A DNA stretch of 64,000 bases from Pseudomonadota bacterium (GTDB lineage: Bacteria > Desulfobacterota > Desulfobulbia > Desulfobulbales > Desulfocapsaceae): assembly GCA_018821985.1 (NCBI GenBank), contig JAHJKP010000032.1, positions 62,001 through 126,000 of the forward strand, given 5' to 3'. The number at the start of each line of letters is the position of its first letter. The stretch's first letter is position 1. The position numbers and the translations under genes are program-made. The notes beneath the pieces were generated by a model. It was not told where the DNA came from, searched no databases, and saw only the letters and a list, made by a program, of their open reading frames with translations. Of the stretch, positions 15,492 through 24,751 are shown in pieces.

Positions 15492-17849
15492 ATGTGTGCA
15501 GAAATTCTGTCCAGCCAGTTGGGCATCGTGAAACAACGAGCCCTTGGCCTCATTATTGCCGTCACCTTTATTATGATGGTGACGGCAGCTCTCTTGTATT
15601 GGATCTCTCATGCCTATGTCCTTGGGCAGGCAGAGGCAAATGTCACCAACCTCCTTCTGTCGCACAAAGGTATTCATCACTATGTGCAGAACACCATGCT
15701 GCCGGCCTACGCCAAGTATCAGGCCGAGGGTGAAATTCCAGCCACCTTCTATGCGCCCGAAATCCTTTCATCCTCTTATATTGTCAGAGTTCAGCATGCG
15801 TTCTATAACCAGGAGCGCAAGGCTGCCGGCCTCCCGGAAGTGTATTACAAACTGGCCGCGACCAGTCCTCGCAACCCCGTCAACAAGGCGGATGCCCTGG
15901 AAGAGAAGCTGATCAAGATATTCAACGAACATCGGGATGTCAAATCATATAAGGAGATTGTTGAGGTTGACGGCAAGAAAGTTCTCTATGTGGCTCTTCC
16001 CTTCCTGGAAAATCAACAGCGCTGTCTGCGCTGTCACGGCAAGCGGGAAGATTCCCCTGTTGAACTTCAGCAACTCTACCCGGGCCAGGGTGGATTTAAT
16101 GAAAAGATCGGCGAGATCCGAGCCATTACCTCGATCCGTTCGCCGCTGGAACACGAATATGCGCACATCTATCTCATCGGTTTAACCCTGCTTGTTGGCT
16201 TTATGGCCTTTGTCGGTCTCTTCCTCTTTAATATTCGGTTGCAAAGCCTGGTGCAGACAAGGACAAGCTCCCTGGAGGAAGAAATTGAAGAACGGAAACA
16301 AGCCGAAGAAACGTTGCGCTTGACTCGCATTAGTGTGGAAGCGGCATCCGACGCCCTCTTCTGGATGACAGCCGATGCCCGCATCATTGATGTCAATGAG
16401 GCGGCGTGCCGCTCGCTTGATTATACACGAGAAGAGCTACTCCAGTTGAAAGTTCCGGATGTTGATCCCCATTACGACCAAGAGGCATGGCAACGACATT
16501 TCCCTGAACTTCGGAAGAGCGGAACCTTAATGTTTGAAACCGAGCATCGTACCAAAGGTGGCAGGGTGTTCCCGGTGGAAATTGTTGCCAATTATGTTCA
16601 GCATGGAACTGAAGAATATAACTGTGCCTTTGTTCGTGATATCACCGAACGCAAACGGGCCGAAGAAGAGCGGGCAGAGATGGAAAAACGGCTGCGGCAG
16701 GCTCAGAAAATGGAGTCGATCGGCACGCTGGCCGGCGGCATTGCCCATGATTTTAATAATATGCTCGCTGCTATCTTGGGTTATACAGAACTTGCCATGA
16801 TGGAAAAAGATCCTGATAGACTTGCTCAAGATCTTGAGCAGGTGAAAATAGGGGGCGAAAGGGCCGCAAAACTTGTTAAGCAGATACTCACCTTCAGCCG
16901 CAAGACAGAGCAGGAGAAACAGCCATTGCAGGTCGCGCTGGTCATTAAAGAAGCCATGAAGATATTACGCTCCTCGATCCCGACGACCATTGAGATCAGA
17001 GAGGATCTAAGCTCCAGTGGTGTGGTGCTGGCGGACCCCACTCAGATCCATCAGATTATCATGAATCTCTGCACCAATGGCTATCAGGCCATGCGGGAAA
17101 CCGGCGGCATCCTGGCCGTTTCTTTAGGAGAAATTGAAATTCGAACGGAGGATGAGGGGTATGGCGAACTGGTTCCGGGAAAATACCTGAAGCTTGAGAT
17201 CAGCGACACAGGATCTGGTATCAGTCCGGAGATCCAGGATAAGATCTTCGAACCTTATTTTACCACCAAAAAAACAGGGGAAGGGACAGGTCTTGGTTTA
17301 GCGGTGGTGCACGGTATTGTTAAAAGTTGCAAAGGCCATATCACCGTCTACAGCGAGCCGGGAAAGGGAACAACCTTTCACGTTTATCTGCCGCTGGTTG
17401 CAGAGAAGGCTGTCGAGCTGCCAGGCAAGGAGGTCATTGCCGATCTCAGCGGCAAGGGTGAACGTATCCTCTTTGTCGATGACGAAGCCCAGATTCGTGA
17501 TTTTGCCGAGAGGCTCTTCTCCATGCACGGCTATAAGGTGACTACTTGCATCAATGGGGGAGTGGCCTTGGAGGAATTCCAGAACCGCCTCGGCCAATTC
17601 GACCTTGTCATAACTGATATGACCATGCCCTATATGACCGGCGCCGAGTTCGCCCAGAAGATCCTCGGCATCAGGCCTGATATCCCGATCATTCTCTGTA
17701 CGGGACAAAGTGAGCTTATTAATAGAGAAAAGGCTCTGGCCATGGGGGTTTGTGAGTACCTGAACAAACCGGTTCTCAAGCACGATTTTCTTGCTGCCAT
17801 CCACAGAGCCCTTGAGAAAAAGATACCATCCTCTGCTGAGTTACATTGA
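15492..17849 (+). CDS. Hybrid histidine kinase with periplasmic CxxCH (DUF3365-type) sensor
   Basis: The order in this 785-residue protein is TM1 (about 18-42), a periplasmic domain with one c-type heme motif CLRCH (Cys178, Cys181, His182) of the DUF3365/Tll0287-like family, TM2 (about 226-248) and a coiled coil. A PAS domain follows (about 275-390), then HisKA with His419 in GIAHDFNN, HATPase_c (DTGSGI, FEPYFTTKK, GTGLGL) and a C-terminal receiver with Asp709 in TDMTMP. The single CxxCH suggests redox, O2 or NO sensing at the membrane if a cytochrome c maturation system attaches heme. I chose the ATG at 15492, nine bases after GAGGAG; an upstream in-frame TTG lacks support. There is no partner gene next to it. 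The built-in receiver suggests a phosphorelay to a regulator elsewhere. Confidence 0.92.
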   Translation: MCAEILSSQLGIVKQRALGLIIAVTFIMMVTAALLYWISHAYVLGQAEANVTNLLLSHKGIHHYVQNTMLPAYAKYQAEGEIPATFYAPEILSSSYIVRVQHAFYNQERKAAGLPEVYYKLAATSPRNPVNKADALEEKLIKIFNEHRDVKSYKEIVEVDGKKVLYVALPFLENQQRCLRCHGKREDSPVELQQLYPGQGGFNEKIGEIRAITSIRSPLEHEYAHIYLIGLTLLVGFMAFVGLFLFNIRLQSLVQTRTSSLEEEIEERKQAEETLRLTRISVEAASDALFWMTADARIIDVNEAACRSLDYTREELLQLKVPDVDPHYDQEAWQRHFPELRKSGTLMFETEHRTKGGRVFPVEIVANYVQHGTEEYNCAFVRDITERKRAEEERAEMEKRLRQAQKMESIGTLAGGIAHDFNNMLAAILGYTELAMMEKDPDRLAQDLEQVKIGGERAAKLVKQILTFSRKTEQEKQPLQVALVIKEAMKILRSSIPTTIEIREDLSSSGVVLADPTQIHQIIMNLCTNGYQAMRETGGILAVSLGEIEIRTEDEGYGELVPGKYLKLEISDTGSGISPEIQDKIFEPYFTTKKTGEGTGLGLAVVHGIVKSCKGHITVYSEPGKGTTFHVYLPLVAEKAVELPGKEVIADLSGKGERILFVDDEAQIRDFAERLFSMHGYKVTTCINGGVALEEFQNRLGQFDLVITDMTMPYMTGAEFAQKILGIRPDIPIILCTGQSELINREKALAMGVCEYLNKPVLKHDFLAAIHRALEKKIPSSAELH

Positions 17850-18039
17850 CTTTAAAGGGGAGCTCATTATAAAGAGCACAGGCTTATCCGGGATGAAGGT
17901 GGACAATCTCTGCGTGAAAATTGTCATTGGTGTAAAAGGATGCGGTGTTTTTTCAGCTCTTGTGCATGCGCCTGCTGCAGAGCACCCTCTTTGCCAACTT
18001 GGAAGCATTACCATTAGACGTGAATCTTGAATACAGACC

Positions 18040-18519
18040 ATGAAGATACGTAAACTCACCCCGGAAGAGTATGCCAAGGCCTCTGCCTTGTTGCACCAGG
18101 CATTCCCCGGAAGCGCCTATGAAGTGCAATTGGTTGAAACCCTGCACCAGAAAGGCAAGACGATGCATGAGTGGGTATGTATCCATATCAATAAGGTCAT
18201 CGCCTATATTGCCTTTACCAATGCCTATCAAGGCTCAGTTGTCTGTGGTCTGCATCTGGCTCCCTTGGCGGTGAAACCGGAGTTTCAGAGGCAGGGGATA
18301 GGCTCTGAGCTGCTGCGCTTTGCCCTGCGGCAGGATGTTATCAAGGAGAGCACTATCTTTGTTGTGGGCAATCCCAGTTTTTATCAGAGGTTTGGATTTG
18401 AGCCGTGTGCCATGCCCCTTTGTCCCTTTGACAAAAACAATGCGCATTTCCTGAGTCTCCGCAACAGCACAGTGAGCCAGTTTACGGTGGGGTATGAACC
18501 GGAATTTAGGGGGCTTTAA
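18040..18519 (+). CDS. GNAT-family N-acetyltransferase (YhbS-like)
   Basis: This 159-residue acetyl-CoA-dependent transferase has the GNAT motif A, LAVKPEFQRQGIGSELLRFAL, giving the acetyl-CoA pyrophosphate loop (Q-R-Q-G-I-G). The later signature VVGNPSFYQRFGFEP is characteristic of the YhbS subgroup. The substrate is not known. It stands alone in a 1-kb stretch between the hybrid kinase and a CvfB-like gene, and its start lacks a strong RBS. Length is normal for the subgroup. Confidence 0.85.
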   Translation: MKIRKLTPEEYAKASALLHQAFPGSAYEVQLVETLHQKGKTMHEWVCIHINKVIAYIAFTNAYQGSVVCGLHLAPLAVKPEFQRQGIGSELLRFALRQDVIKESTIFVVGNPSFYQRFGFEPCAMPLCPFDKNNAHFLSLRNSTVSQFTVGYEPEFRGL

Positions 18520-18666
18520 GAAATGTCATGGTCTTTTATAACTATTTCTTGATGGTTCCTTGTGCCGTTTTGGTCATTTGCGTGGCCATTTTTTTGATAG
18601 CGGCTCAGAAGTAGGCATAGGGTATAACAGGGTGGGGCGGACCAGCAACTATATACAGGTGAGAAA

Positions 18667-19500
18667 ATGGCACATATCGGCAGGATGAATAAACTCAAGG
18701 TGAAAAGTACGCGGGACTACGGTGTCCACCTTGATGGGGGTGAGTTGGGGGATATTCTTCTGAAAACCAGGTTTGTCCCTGAGGATTGTAAGCCAGGTGA
18801 TGAGCTTGAGGTCTTTGTCTATGTCGACCGGGAAGATCATCTGCGGGCCACCACCCAGAAGCCCAAGGCCACAGTCGGTCAGTTTGTCTTGTTGCAGGTG
18901 GTTGAAAATTCAGCGTCGGGAGCCTACCTGGATTGGGGCCTGGAGCTTGATCTCTTTGTGCCCAAGAGTGAACAGCTGGAGAGAATGGAGGAGGGCCAAT
19001 CATATGTTGTCTATGTCGTCCTTGATGAAAAAAACAACCGCATCATGGCCTCATCCAAGGTTGATAAATTCCTCAGTCAGCAGCCCCCGGACTATGCAGA
19101 GGGCGAAGAGGTGGATCTGCTGATATTTGACAGGACAGACCTGGGATACAGGGCGGTTGTCAATCAGGTTCATGGGGGGATACTCTATGAAAACGAGGTG
19201 TTTCAGGAGCTTTTCTACGGCCAGCAGCTCAAAGGCTACATAAAAAAGATACGCGAAGACCTCAAGATTGACCTGAGCCTGCAAGCACCGGGATATCGAG
19301 GAGTTGATGATGTCTCTCAGGCCATTCTGCAGACCATAAAAGAGCATGGCGGCTCCATTGCAGTGAGCGATAAGAGCCAGCCGGAAGAGATCTATTCCCT
19401 GTTCGGGGTCAGTAAAAAAACCTTCAAAAAGGCAATAGGCGCCCTTTACAAGAAAAGGCTGATCACCATCGATGCCAGTGGTATCAAGATTGCCGGATGA
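18667..19500 (+). CDS. S1-domain RNA-binding protein (CvfB/YitL-like)
   Basis: This 277-residue protein resembles CvfB, a cytoplasmic RNA-binding protein built of successive S1-like OB folds and a C-terminal winged helix. Conserved stretches are GAYLDWGLELDLFVPKSEQ (S1 core), VDLLIFDRTDLGYRAVVN, GGILYENEVFQ and the winged-helix segment FGVSKKTFKKAIGALYKKR at the end. CvfB-family proteins affect virulence or stress gene expression in Gram-positives; in proteobacteria the role is undefined. The gene is preceded by AGGTGAGAAA before the ATG. It is convergent with a lipoprotein gene, with only 32 bases between stops. Confidence 0.88.
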   Translation: MAHIGRMNKLKVKSTRDYGVHLDGGELGDILLKTRFVPEDCKPGDELEVFVYVDREDHLRATTQKPKATVGQFVLLQVVENSASGAYLDWGLELDLFVPKSEQLERMEEGQSYVVYVVLDEKNNRIMASSKVDKFLSQQPPDYAEGEEVDLLIFDRTDLGYRAVVNQVHGGILYENEVFQELFYGQQLKGYIKKIREDLKIDLSLQAPGYRGVDDVSQAILQTIKEHGGSIAVSDKSQPEEIYSLFGVSKKTFKKAIGALYKKRLITIDASGIKIAG

Positions 19501-19532
19501 TGGGGAAAACCGGGTTGATCTGTTTAGTTTCG

Positions 19533-19985
19533 TTAAGGCCGTACTGCCCGGACCCGTCCACTCTTGCTCCGGAGGTATTTCAACTCCGAACCTCCGCAGA
19601 TCGGATAGGCTTCCCACTCCCCGGCATGGATCTCGCCATTGGTCGCCCAGTAGCTCCCTCTCAGCTTGATGGGGCAATTACCTCCAAGGTTCATCTCAAA
19701 GAGCTGGCAGAGCTCATAGAGCTCTAGCTTGCTGGGAAGACGCCAGTCGCCATGATTGCCAAGGGTGAGGTCCCGGACATAATCCAGGGCTTCTTGACCG
19801 CCGGACAATGTTTTTGTGCTCTCCACCTGCCACATCAGGCCATTGTTCTGCTGGCAGATGCCGTTACCCAGGTCAACAAGGGGTGCGTTACCCTGCTGCC
19901 CGCTCTCTGGTGAAGGCGGCGAAGCGCAGGACTGGCAGAGAAGAGAAAGCGCTCCGATAACAATAAGAAATTTCAAGATCTTCAT
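19533..19985 (-). CDS. Lipoprotein with DUF1566 (Lcl-type) domain
   Basis: This 150-residue predicted lipoprotein has a signal peptide, KILKFLIVIGALSLLCQSC, with a lipobox ending in Cys near residue 20. A DUF1566/Lcl C-terminal-type fold follows: LVDLGNGICQQNNGLMWQ, NHGDWRLPSKLELYELC and GSYWATNGEI ending SGRVRAVRP. Such domains have a lectin-like fold and occur in surface proteins of many deltaproteobacteria. The ATG at 19985 has GGGAGG six bases upstream, so 35 codons of upstream open frame are excluded. Function is unknown; the protein is probably anchored in the outer or inner membrane. Confidence 0.82.
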   Translation of the reverse strand: MKILKFLIVIGALSLLCQSCASPPSPESGQQGNAPLVDLGNGICQQNNGLMWQVESTKTLSGGQEALDYVRDLTLGNHGDWRLPSKLELYELCQLFEMNLGGNCPIKLRGSYWATNGEIHAGEWEAYPICGGSELKYLRSKSGRVRAVRP

Positions 19986-20270
19986 ACGAACCTCCCTTGT
20001 GCAGTTTGTCGATAGAGCTATCTCGGAAATCATTACCGATTGGCTCCCCATGAGAAAGAGATGGATTACAATTTCCTGACCGGGCCACACTGGACAATCT
20101 CGAACTAATATAGAAGAATTTCATTTCAAGTTTATCGCATCAAGAATGCTATTGCAAAGGGCCAAGCAATATTGGCAGGAAACTATGATTATGGAAAATT
20201 GTGTCACAATTTCTTTAAGCTGGATATGATAAAGGAAAAGTGGAGTAACCTTTACATTCATCATCGATAA

Positions 20271-21017
20271 ATGAACATTATTCTCTTAGAAAAACAGGAA
20301 CTCCAGGGTGGCAGGGTGTTGCTCACCGATCGGCGGGCCAAGCATCTGATCAAGGTGCTGCAGGTGCAACCTGGTGACTCTGTTCGAATGGGGATCATTG
20401 ACGGACCAAAGGGGCGCGGCAAGGTTGTGGAACTGTGTGGCAAGTATCCATTTCAGGTGGAGCTTGCAGTAGAGTTTGCTGAAGAGATGGCGGAAAAACC
20501 GTCCATTGACCTGCTCCTGGCCCTGCCCCGTCCCATCATGCTCAGGCGTATCTTCAGTCAGGCTGCGGCCCTGGGGGTGGGGAGTATTATTATCACCAAT
20601 GCCCAGCGCGTGGAGAAGAGCTTTTGGAACGCCACCTTGCTGAATGAAGAGGAATATCGTCCCCATCTGCTGCAGGGGCTGGAACAGGCCGTTGATACCA
20701 GGATGCCTGAAGTCTGTGTCTATGAGCGGTTCAAACCCTTTGTCGAGGATGTGCTTCCGGACAGGATAAAGAGGTACAGTCATCTGCTGATTGCCCATCC
20801 TGGCAGTGCCGATTGCCTGAAAAGCGTGATTGGTGAACGGCCGGGACGGATTCTTCTGGCCGTTGGTCCGGAGGGTGGCTGGATTGATTATGAAATTGAC
20901 AGGTTTGCTGAATGTGGTTTTAAATCATTTTCGATGGGAGAACGGATTCTAAAGGTGGATACGGCAGTGGTTGCTCTCCATGCGCGTTTGTCAGAGCGTC
21001 GAGAGAGCTTCTCTTGA
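20271..21017 (+). CDS. rsmE: 16S rRNA (uracil1498-N3)-methyltransferase
   Basis: This 248-residue SPOUT-class methyltransferase makes m3U1498 in 16S rRNA using AdoMet. The N-terminal PUA-like domain has the typical LTDRRAKHLIKVLQVQPGD. The SPOUT knot shows LLLALPRPIMLRRIFSQAAALGV, AVGPEGGW and the closing FSMGERILKVDTAVVALHA, with the deep trefoil knot and AdoMet site there. Length is normal. The only start-site candidate is the ATG at 20271, with a poor RBS. The family's usual neighbour, prmA, is absent; the gene converges on the azlCD pair. Confidence 0.95.
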   Translation: MNIILLEKQELQGGRVLLTDRRAKHLIKVLQVQPGDSVRMGIIDGPKGRGKVVELCGKYPFQVELAVEFAEEMAEKPSIDLLLALPRPIMLRRIFSQAAALGVGSIIITNAQRVEKSFWNATLLNEEEYRPHLLQGLEQAVDTRMPEVCVYERFKPFVEDVLPDRIKRYSHLLIAHPGSADCLKSVIGERPGRILLAVGPEGGWIDYEIDRFAECGFKSFSMGERILKVDTAVVALHARLSERRESFS

Positions 21018-21043
21018 GCTGTTCTTTTGGTAGTCAATGGGCT

Positions 21044-21367
21044 TTATAAAAATAAGCCTCCCAGCCAGTAAAGAAACATCCCCACCAGCACTGTTGCGCC
21101 CATGCTTCGGCTTTTCAGGGAAAAGATCAGGGTGGGGATGGCGACCAGCAGTTCCAGTTTGCCCCAATGCAGGCAGCGGGGATGAGCATCGCTAAAGAGG
21201 GAAGGGGCCAGCAGGGCGCTCAGGATCGCTACCGGAATCAGGCTCAGCCAGTCAATCAGCCATTGGGGAAGACGGCGGTGTGCCAGGTAAAAGAGGGGCA
21301 GCCAGCGGGGGAGATAGGTGACCAGTCCCATTCCGGAAAAAAGAAGTAGATAGTCGAAGAAGCTCAT
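21044..21367 (-). CDS. azlD: AzlD-like branched-chain amino acid exporter, small subunit
   Basis: This 107-residue membrane protein has about four hydrophobic segments and the AzlD hallmark YLPRWLPL near residue 18. It pairs with AzlC to export branched-chain amino acids or analogues. Its ATG overlaps the azlC stop (ATGA), giving translational coupling. A longer in-frame open stretch upstream is only the azlC shadow and is ignored. The C terminus ends in a hydrophobic helix, GATVLVGMFLYWLGGLF. Confidence 0.9.
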   Translation of the reverse strand: MSFFDYLLLFSGMGLVTYLPRWLPLFYLAHRRLPQWLIDWLSLIPVAILSALLAPSLFSDAHPRCLHWGKLELLVAIPTLIFSLKSRSMGATVLVGMFLYWLGGLFL

Positions 21368-22095
21368 GTCTTTTTTCTGCTTCGGCGTTTGATGATATAG
21401 CCAAGGGTGGCCCCGCCCACTGAGGCGATGATAATATAGGAGTCGCCAGGGATGAGCAGATAGGCGGCAATACTGATCAATCCGGCCATGAGTCCAGTGA
21501 GGATAAAGATCCGGTTCTGCAGTTGAAAGGTCAGGAGGCTGATAAACATCCCGGTCATGGCATAGTCCATGCCGAGTGCCCCTTCGGGTATCAGCTGTCC
21601 AACCAGAGCGCCGCAGGTGGTGGCCGTAACCCAGACGCTGTTGGAAAGGTGATTGACGGTGAGGGCCTGCCAGCGGTTCCACTCTCCAGTGCGGAACCGG
21701 GTCATGTTGACCGCAAAGCTCTCATCGGTGATGCCATAAGCAAACAGGGAGAGGAAGCAGCGGTTGACTCCTTGCAGGTAAATGGCCAGGGTTGAACTCA
21801 TCAGGGTGTGGCGCAGATTGACAATGAGCGTGGTCAGGATAATGGAGACGGGCGAGGCCCCTGAGGCCAGCATGGAGATAGCGATGAACTGGGCGCTGCC
21901 GGCAAACACCAGGATGGACATGAGTCCCACTGCCCAGAAGGGCAGGCCGGCCTGCTGGGCCAGGGCTCCACATGCCAGACCAACGGGTAGATAGCCTAGG
22001 CAGATGGGCCAGGCGGCAGCCGCTCCCTTGCGAAACCAGTGTTGAGGTCTGCTCTGTCCCTGTTGTGGATGGTATTGATGCTTGTCCTGCTGCAT
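21364..22095 (-). CDS. azlC: AzlC-like branched-chain amino acid exporter, large subunit
   Basis: This 243-residue inner-membrane permease has about seven to eight helices. Family features are the opening GYLPVGLACGALAQQAGLPF, FAGSAQFIAISML and NLRHTLMSS (the conserved N-x-R-H block), and FAYGITDESFAV. With the overlapping azlD it should form an exporter of branched-chain amino acids. The start at 22095 has only a weak RBS. The ~250-base region upstream, shared with divergent gpmI, is AT-rich and should hold both promoters. Confidence 0.92.
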   Translation of the reverse strand: MQQDKHQYHPQQGQSRPQHWFRKGAAAAWPICLGYLPVGLACGALAQQAGLPFWAVGLMSILVFAGSAQFIAISMLASGASPVSIILTTLIVNLRHTLMSSTLAIYLQGVNRCFLSLFAYGITDESFAVNMTRFRTGEWNRWQALTVNHLSNSVWVTATTCGALVGQLIPEGALGMDYAMTGMFISLLTFQLQNRIFILTGLMAGLISIAAYLLIPGDSYIIIASVGGATLGYIIKRRSRKKT

Positions 22096-22348
22096 GGAAA
22101 GAAGCGATCGGCTTGAGTTGAGTTTGATCTGCTGCCAGTACTATATTTGAGTAGACTGGGGCTGTCAATTGGGTAATAATGGTTCACATCTTATTAATTC
22201 CTAGATAAAGAGTCTATTTTGGTAGCTTGCTGCTTAAGTGCCGTTAAGAACTAACCATTACATTTTTATCTATTTCTTTGCTGCCCCTTGTGTTTGCTAT
22301 CTAATTATAATGTTGCATCTTTTTTAACAACGGCCTACAGGAGAAAAA

Positions 22349-23974
22349 ATGTCTGCATTGAGCCTTAAACCACTTGCCGGATTCAATCCTTTTCCAGGGC
22401 CGGTGGTCACGGTAATTATGGATGGAGTGGGAATCGGGCCCGAGACTGAGAGTAACGGGGTCTATATGGCCTATACTCCAGTGCTGGATGAGCTTCTGCA
22501 GGGCGAGCTGGTGACCCGTCTGAAGGCGCACGGTACCGCAGTGGGATTGCCATCCGATGGTGATATGGGCAACTCCGAAGTAGGACATAATGCCCTCGGG
22601 GCGGGCCGGGTTTTTGCCCAAGGCGCAAAGCTGGTTGGTGAGGCCTTGAAGAGTGGCGCGGCCTTTACCAGTAAAGCCTGGCAGGAGGTTCTTGGTCGTA
22701 CGTCAACAGGAGGCACCCTGCATCTGATCGGGCTGATTTCTGACGGGAATGTGCACAGTCATGTGGAGCATCTTTATGCCCTGCTTGATCAATGTGTCCG
22801 GAATAGTATCAAGCGGGTCAGGGTACATGGTCTGATTGATGGCCGGGATGTGGGTCCAAAAAGTGCGCTGGATTATTTTGCGCCCCTGGAACTGAGACTG
22901 CGGGAGCTGTCTGTGGATGGCCGCGACTACCGGATTGCCTCCGGCGGCGGCAGGATGATTACGACCATGGATCGTTATGGTGCTGACTGGTCAGTGGTTG
23001 AGCGGGGCTGGAAGGCGCATGTGCTGGGGGAAGGCAGGCCTTTTTCTTCTGCCTGTGACGCCATTCAGCACTACTATGACGAAGATTCTGCCATGACGGA
23101 TCAGTATATGGAGAGTTTTGTCGTCGTTGAAGATGCTAAGCCGGTAGGAGTTATGGAAGACGGCGACGCGGTTATTCTCTTTAATTTCCGGGGGGATAGG
23201 GCTATTGAGATCTCTCGTGCCTTTGATGAAGCGGATCTGGATGAATTTGACCGCAGGCGGGTGCCTGATCTTTTTTATGCCGGGATCATGCAGTATGATG
23301 GCGATGCCCATATCCCCGCTCATTATATAGTAGAGCCGCCCGTCATTGATCGTACACTTGGGGAATATCTCTGCGCGGCCGGAATTCCTTCCTATGCCAT
23401 TTCCGAGACCCAGAAATTTGGCCATGTGACCTATTTCTGGAATGGCAATAAATCAGGATATCTTGATGAAAAGCTTGAGACTTATGTGGAGATTTTATCA
23501 GATAAGGTGACCTTTGATCTGCGGCCCTGGATGAAGGCGGCAGAAATAACCGACAAGGTAGTCGCTGCCATAGAAAGTGGTAGGTACAAATTTATCCGTC
23601 TCAATCTCGCCAATGGGGATATGGTCGGGCATACTGGGGTACCTGTTTCGGTGCGAATCGCTGTGGAAACCGTGGATCTTTCATTGAAGAGGATCTTGTC
23701 TGCCCTTGAAAAGGTCGGTGGCATTGCCCTGATCACTGCAGACCATGGAAACGCCGACTGTATGTGGACAGAAAAGAATGGTAAACGTACAGCCATGGTG
23801 GCCCATACCAGGAATCCGGTACCGTTGATCATCAAGGATTATAATCGACGAAACCATTTTCATCTCAGCCCTCTTGAGCAGCCGGGGTTGTCCTATGTTG
23901 CCGCAACAATTTGTAATCTGCTGGGATTTGAGGCTCCGCAAGGCTATGACCCATCGTTGCTTGAATTGTCATAG
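22349..23974 (+). CDS. gpmI: 2,3-bisphosphoglycerate-independent phosphoglycerate mutase
   Basis: This 541-residue cytoplasmic, Mn-dependent enzyme interconverts 3- and 2-phosphoglycerate in glycolysis and gluconeogenesis. The alkaline-phosphatase-type metal sites are visible: IMDGVGIG (Asp25), the catalytic serine Ser76 in MGNSEVGHNALGAGR, GLIDGRDVGP, NFRGDRA, NLANGDMVGHTG and TADHGNAD. The length is slightly above the usual ~510. AGGAG lies nine bases before the ATG. It is monocistronic. A T-run follows the stop, but no clear hairpin. Confidence 0.96.
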   Translation: MSALSLKPLAGFNPFPGPVVTVIMDGVGIGPETESNGVYMAYTPVLDELLQGELVTRLKAHGTAVGLPSDGDMGNSEVGHNALGAGRVFAQGAKLVGEALKSGAAFTSKAWQEVLGRTSTGGTLHLIGLISDGNVHSHVEHLYALLDQCVRNSIKRVRVHGLIDGRDVGPKSALDYFAPLELRLRELSVDGRDYRIASGGGRMITTMDRYGADWSVVERGWKAHVLGEGRPFSSACDAIQHYYDEDSAMTDQYMESFVVVEDAKPVGVMEDGDAVILFNFRGDRAIEISRAFDEADLDEFDRRRVPDLFYAGIMQYDGDAHIPAHYIVEPPVIDRTLGEYLCAAGIPSYAISETQKFGHVTYFWNGNKSGYLDEKLETYVEILSDKVTFDLRPWMKAAEITDKVVAAIESGRYKFIRLNLANGDMVGHTGVPVSVRIAVETVDLSLKRILSALEKVGGIALITADHGNADCMWTEKNGKRTAMVAHTRNPVPLIIKDYNRRNHFHLSPLEQPGLSYVAATICNLLGFEAPQGYDPSLLELS

Positions 23975-24257
23975 CGTGGGATTTTTTTTATTTATTGGTT
24001 TGCATGTGACTTGTTTTGCGTAAATATTTAGCAATATTCACATGTTGCGAAATATAAGATTTTTTTATTTTTTTCTGGTTTTTCATAATGCAATTTGCTA
24101 TAAGAAAAATAGACGTATTAATTGTGTGGTGTATTGGATTAGCATTGGTGTGACCATATAAAAAAAATTATATTATGTGGATCATCTTCTTTGTTGGTTT
24201 GAATTGCTGCACAGCACAAAGGTAGTTTGATTACACTATTAGGAGTTAAAGGGTATC

Positions 24258-24458
24258 ATGTTAGAAGGCACAGTAAAGTGGTTTAATGAGTCCAAGGGTT
24301 TTGGTTTTATCGAGCAAGATGGTGGTAAGGATGTTTTCGTACACTACTCTGCAATTGCCTCCGAAGGCTTCAAGACCTTGAACGAAGGCGACAGGGTTCA
24401 GTTTGAAATTACAGAAGGCCCTAAAGGACCTGCTGCTGCCAACGTCCGTAAAATTTGA
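24258..24458 (+). CDS. Cold-shock protein (CspA family)
   Basis: This 66-residue single OB-fold nucleic-acid chaperone has both RNA-binding motifs intact: KGFGFIEQD (RNP1) and DVFVHYSAI (RNP2). Length and sequence are typical throughout. The ATG has AGGAG 13 bases upstream. The 283 bases before it (23975-24257) are very AT-rich and hold no gene. A long 5' leader is common for cold-shock genes and may fold as a temperature-responsive element, but this cannot be seen directly. A strong terminator follows at once. Confidence 0.96.
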   Translation: MLEGTVKWFNESKGFGFIEQDGGKDVFVHYSAIASEGFKTLNEGDRVQFEITEGPKGPAAANVRKI

Positions 24459-24474
24459 TTTTGCTCAACTTTGA

Positions 24475-24523
24475 TCGTTAAGTTTACCTGAATGATTTCA
24501 GGTAAACTTAACGATTTTTTTTT
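24475..24523 (+). terminator. Strong intrinsic terminator of the csp gene
   Basis: A perfect 18-bp stem (TCGTTAAGTTTACCTGAA and its complement) with a 4-base loop is followed by nine T residues. It is 17 bases after the csp stop. The remaining sequence to 24751 is AT-rich and shows no gene. Confidence 0.93.
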
Positions 24524-24751
24524 GAATTTTTTCCTATTTTCTATCTCCTCGAGTACATTGTCCCTTCTTTCCCCTTTTTTATTCCATCTGCATTAAAAAT
24601 GTTTCAATTCCCTTTTAGCACAGGGAAAAGTATAAATTCACTTTTTGACAAAAGCGCCTAGGAGGAATTACCAGGCGATGATACATTATTTGAATCGGAT
24701 GCGACTTCTTAACCAGCCACTGTTGCGACAAAGAAAAAAATACACTTTCTC

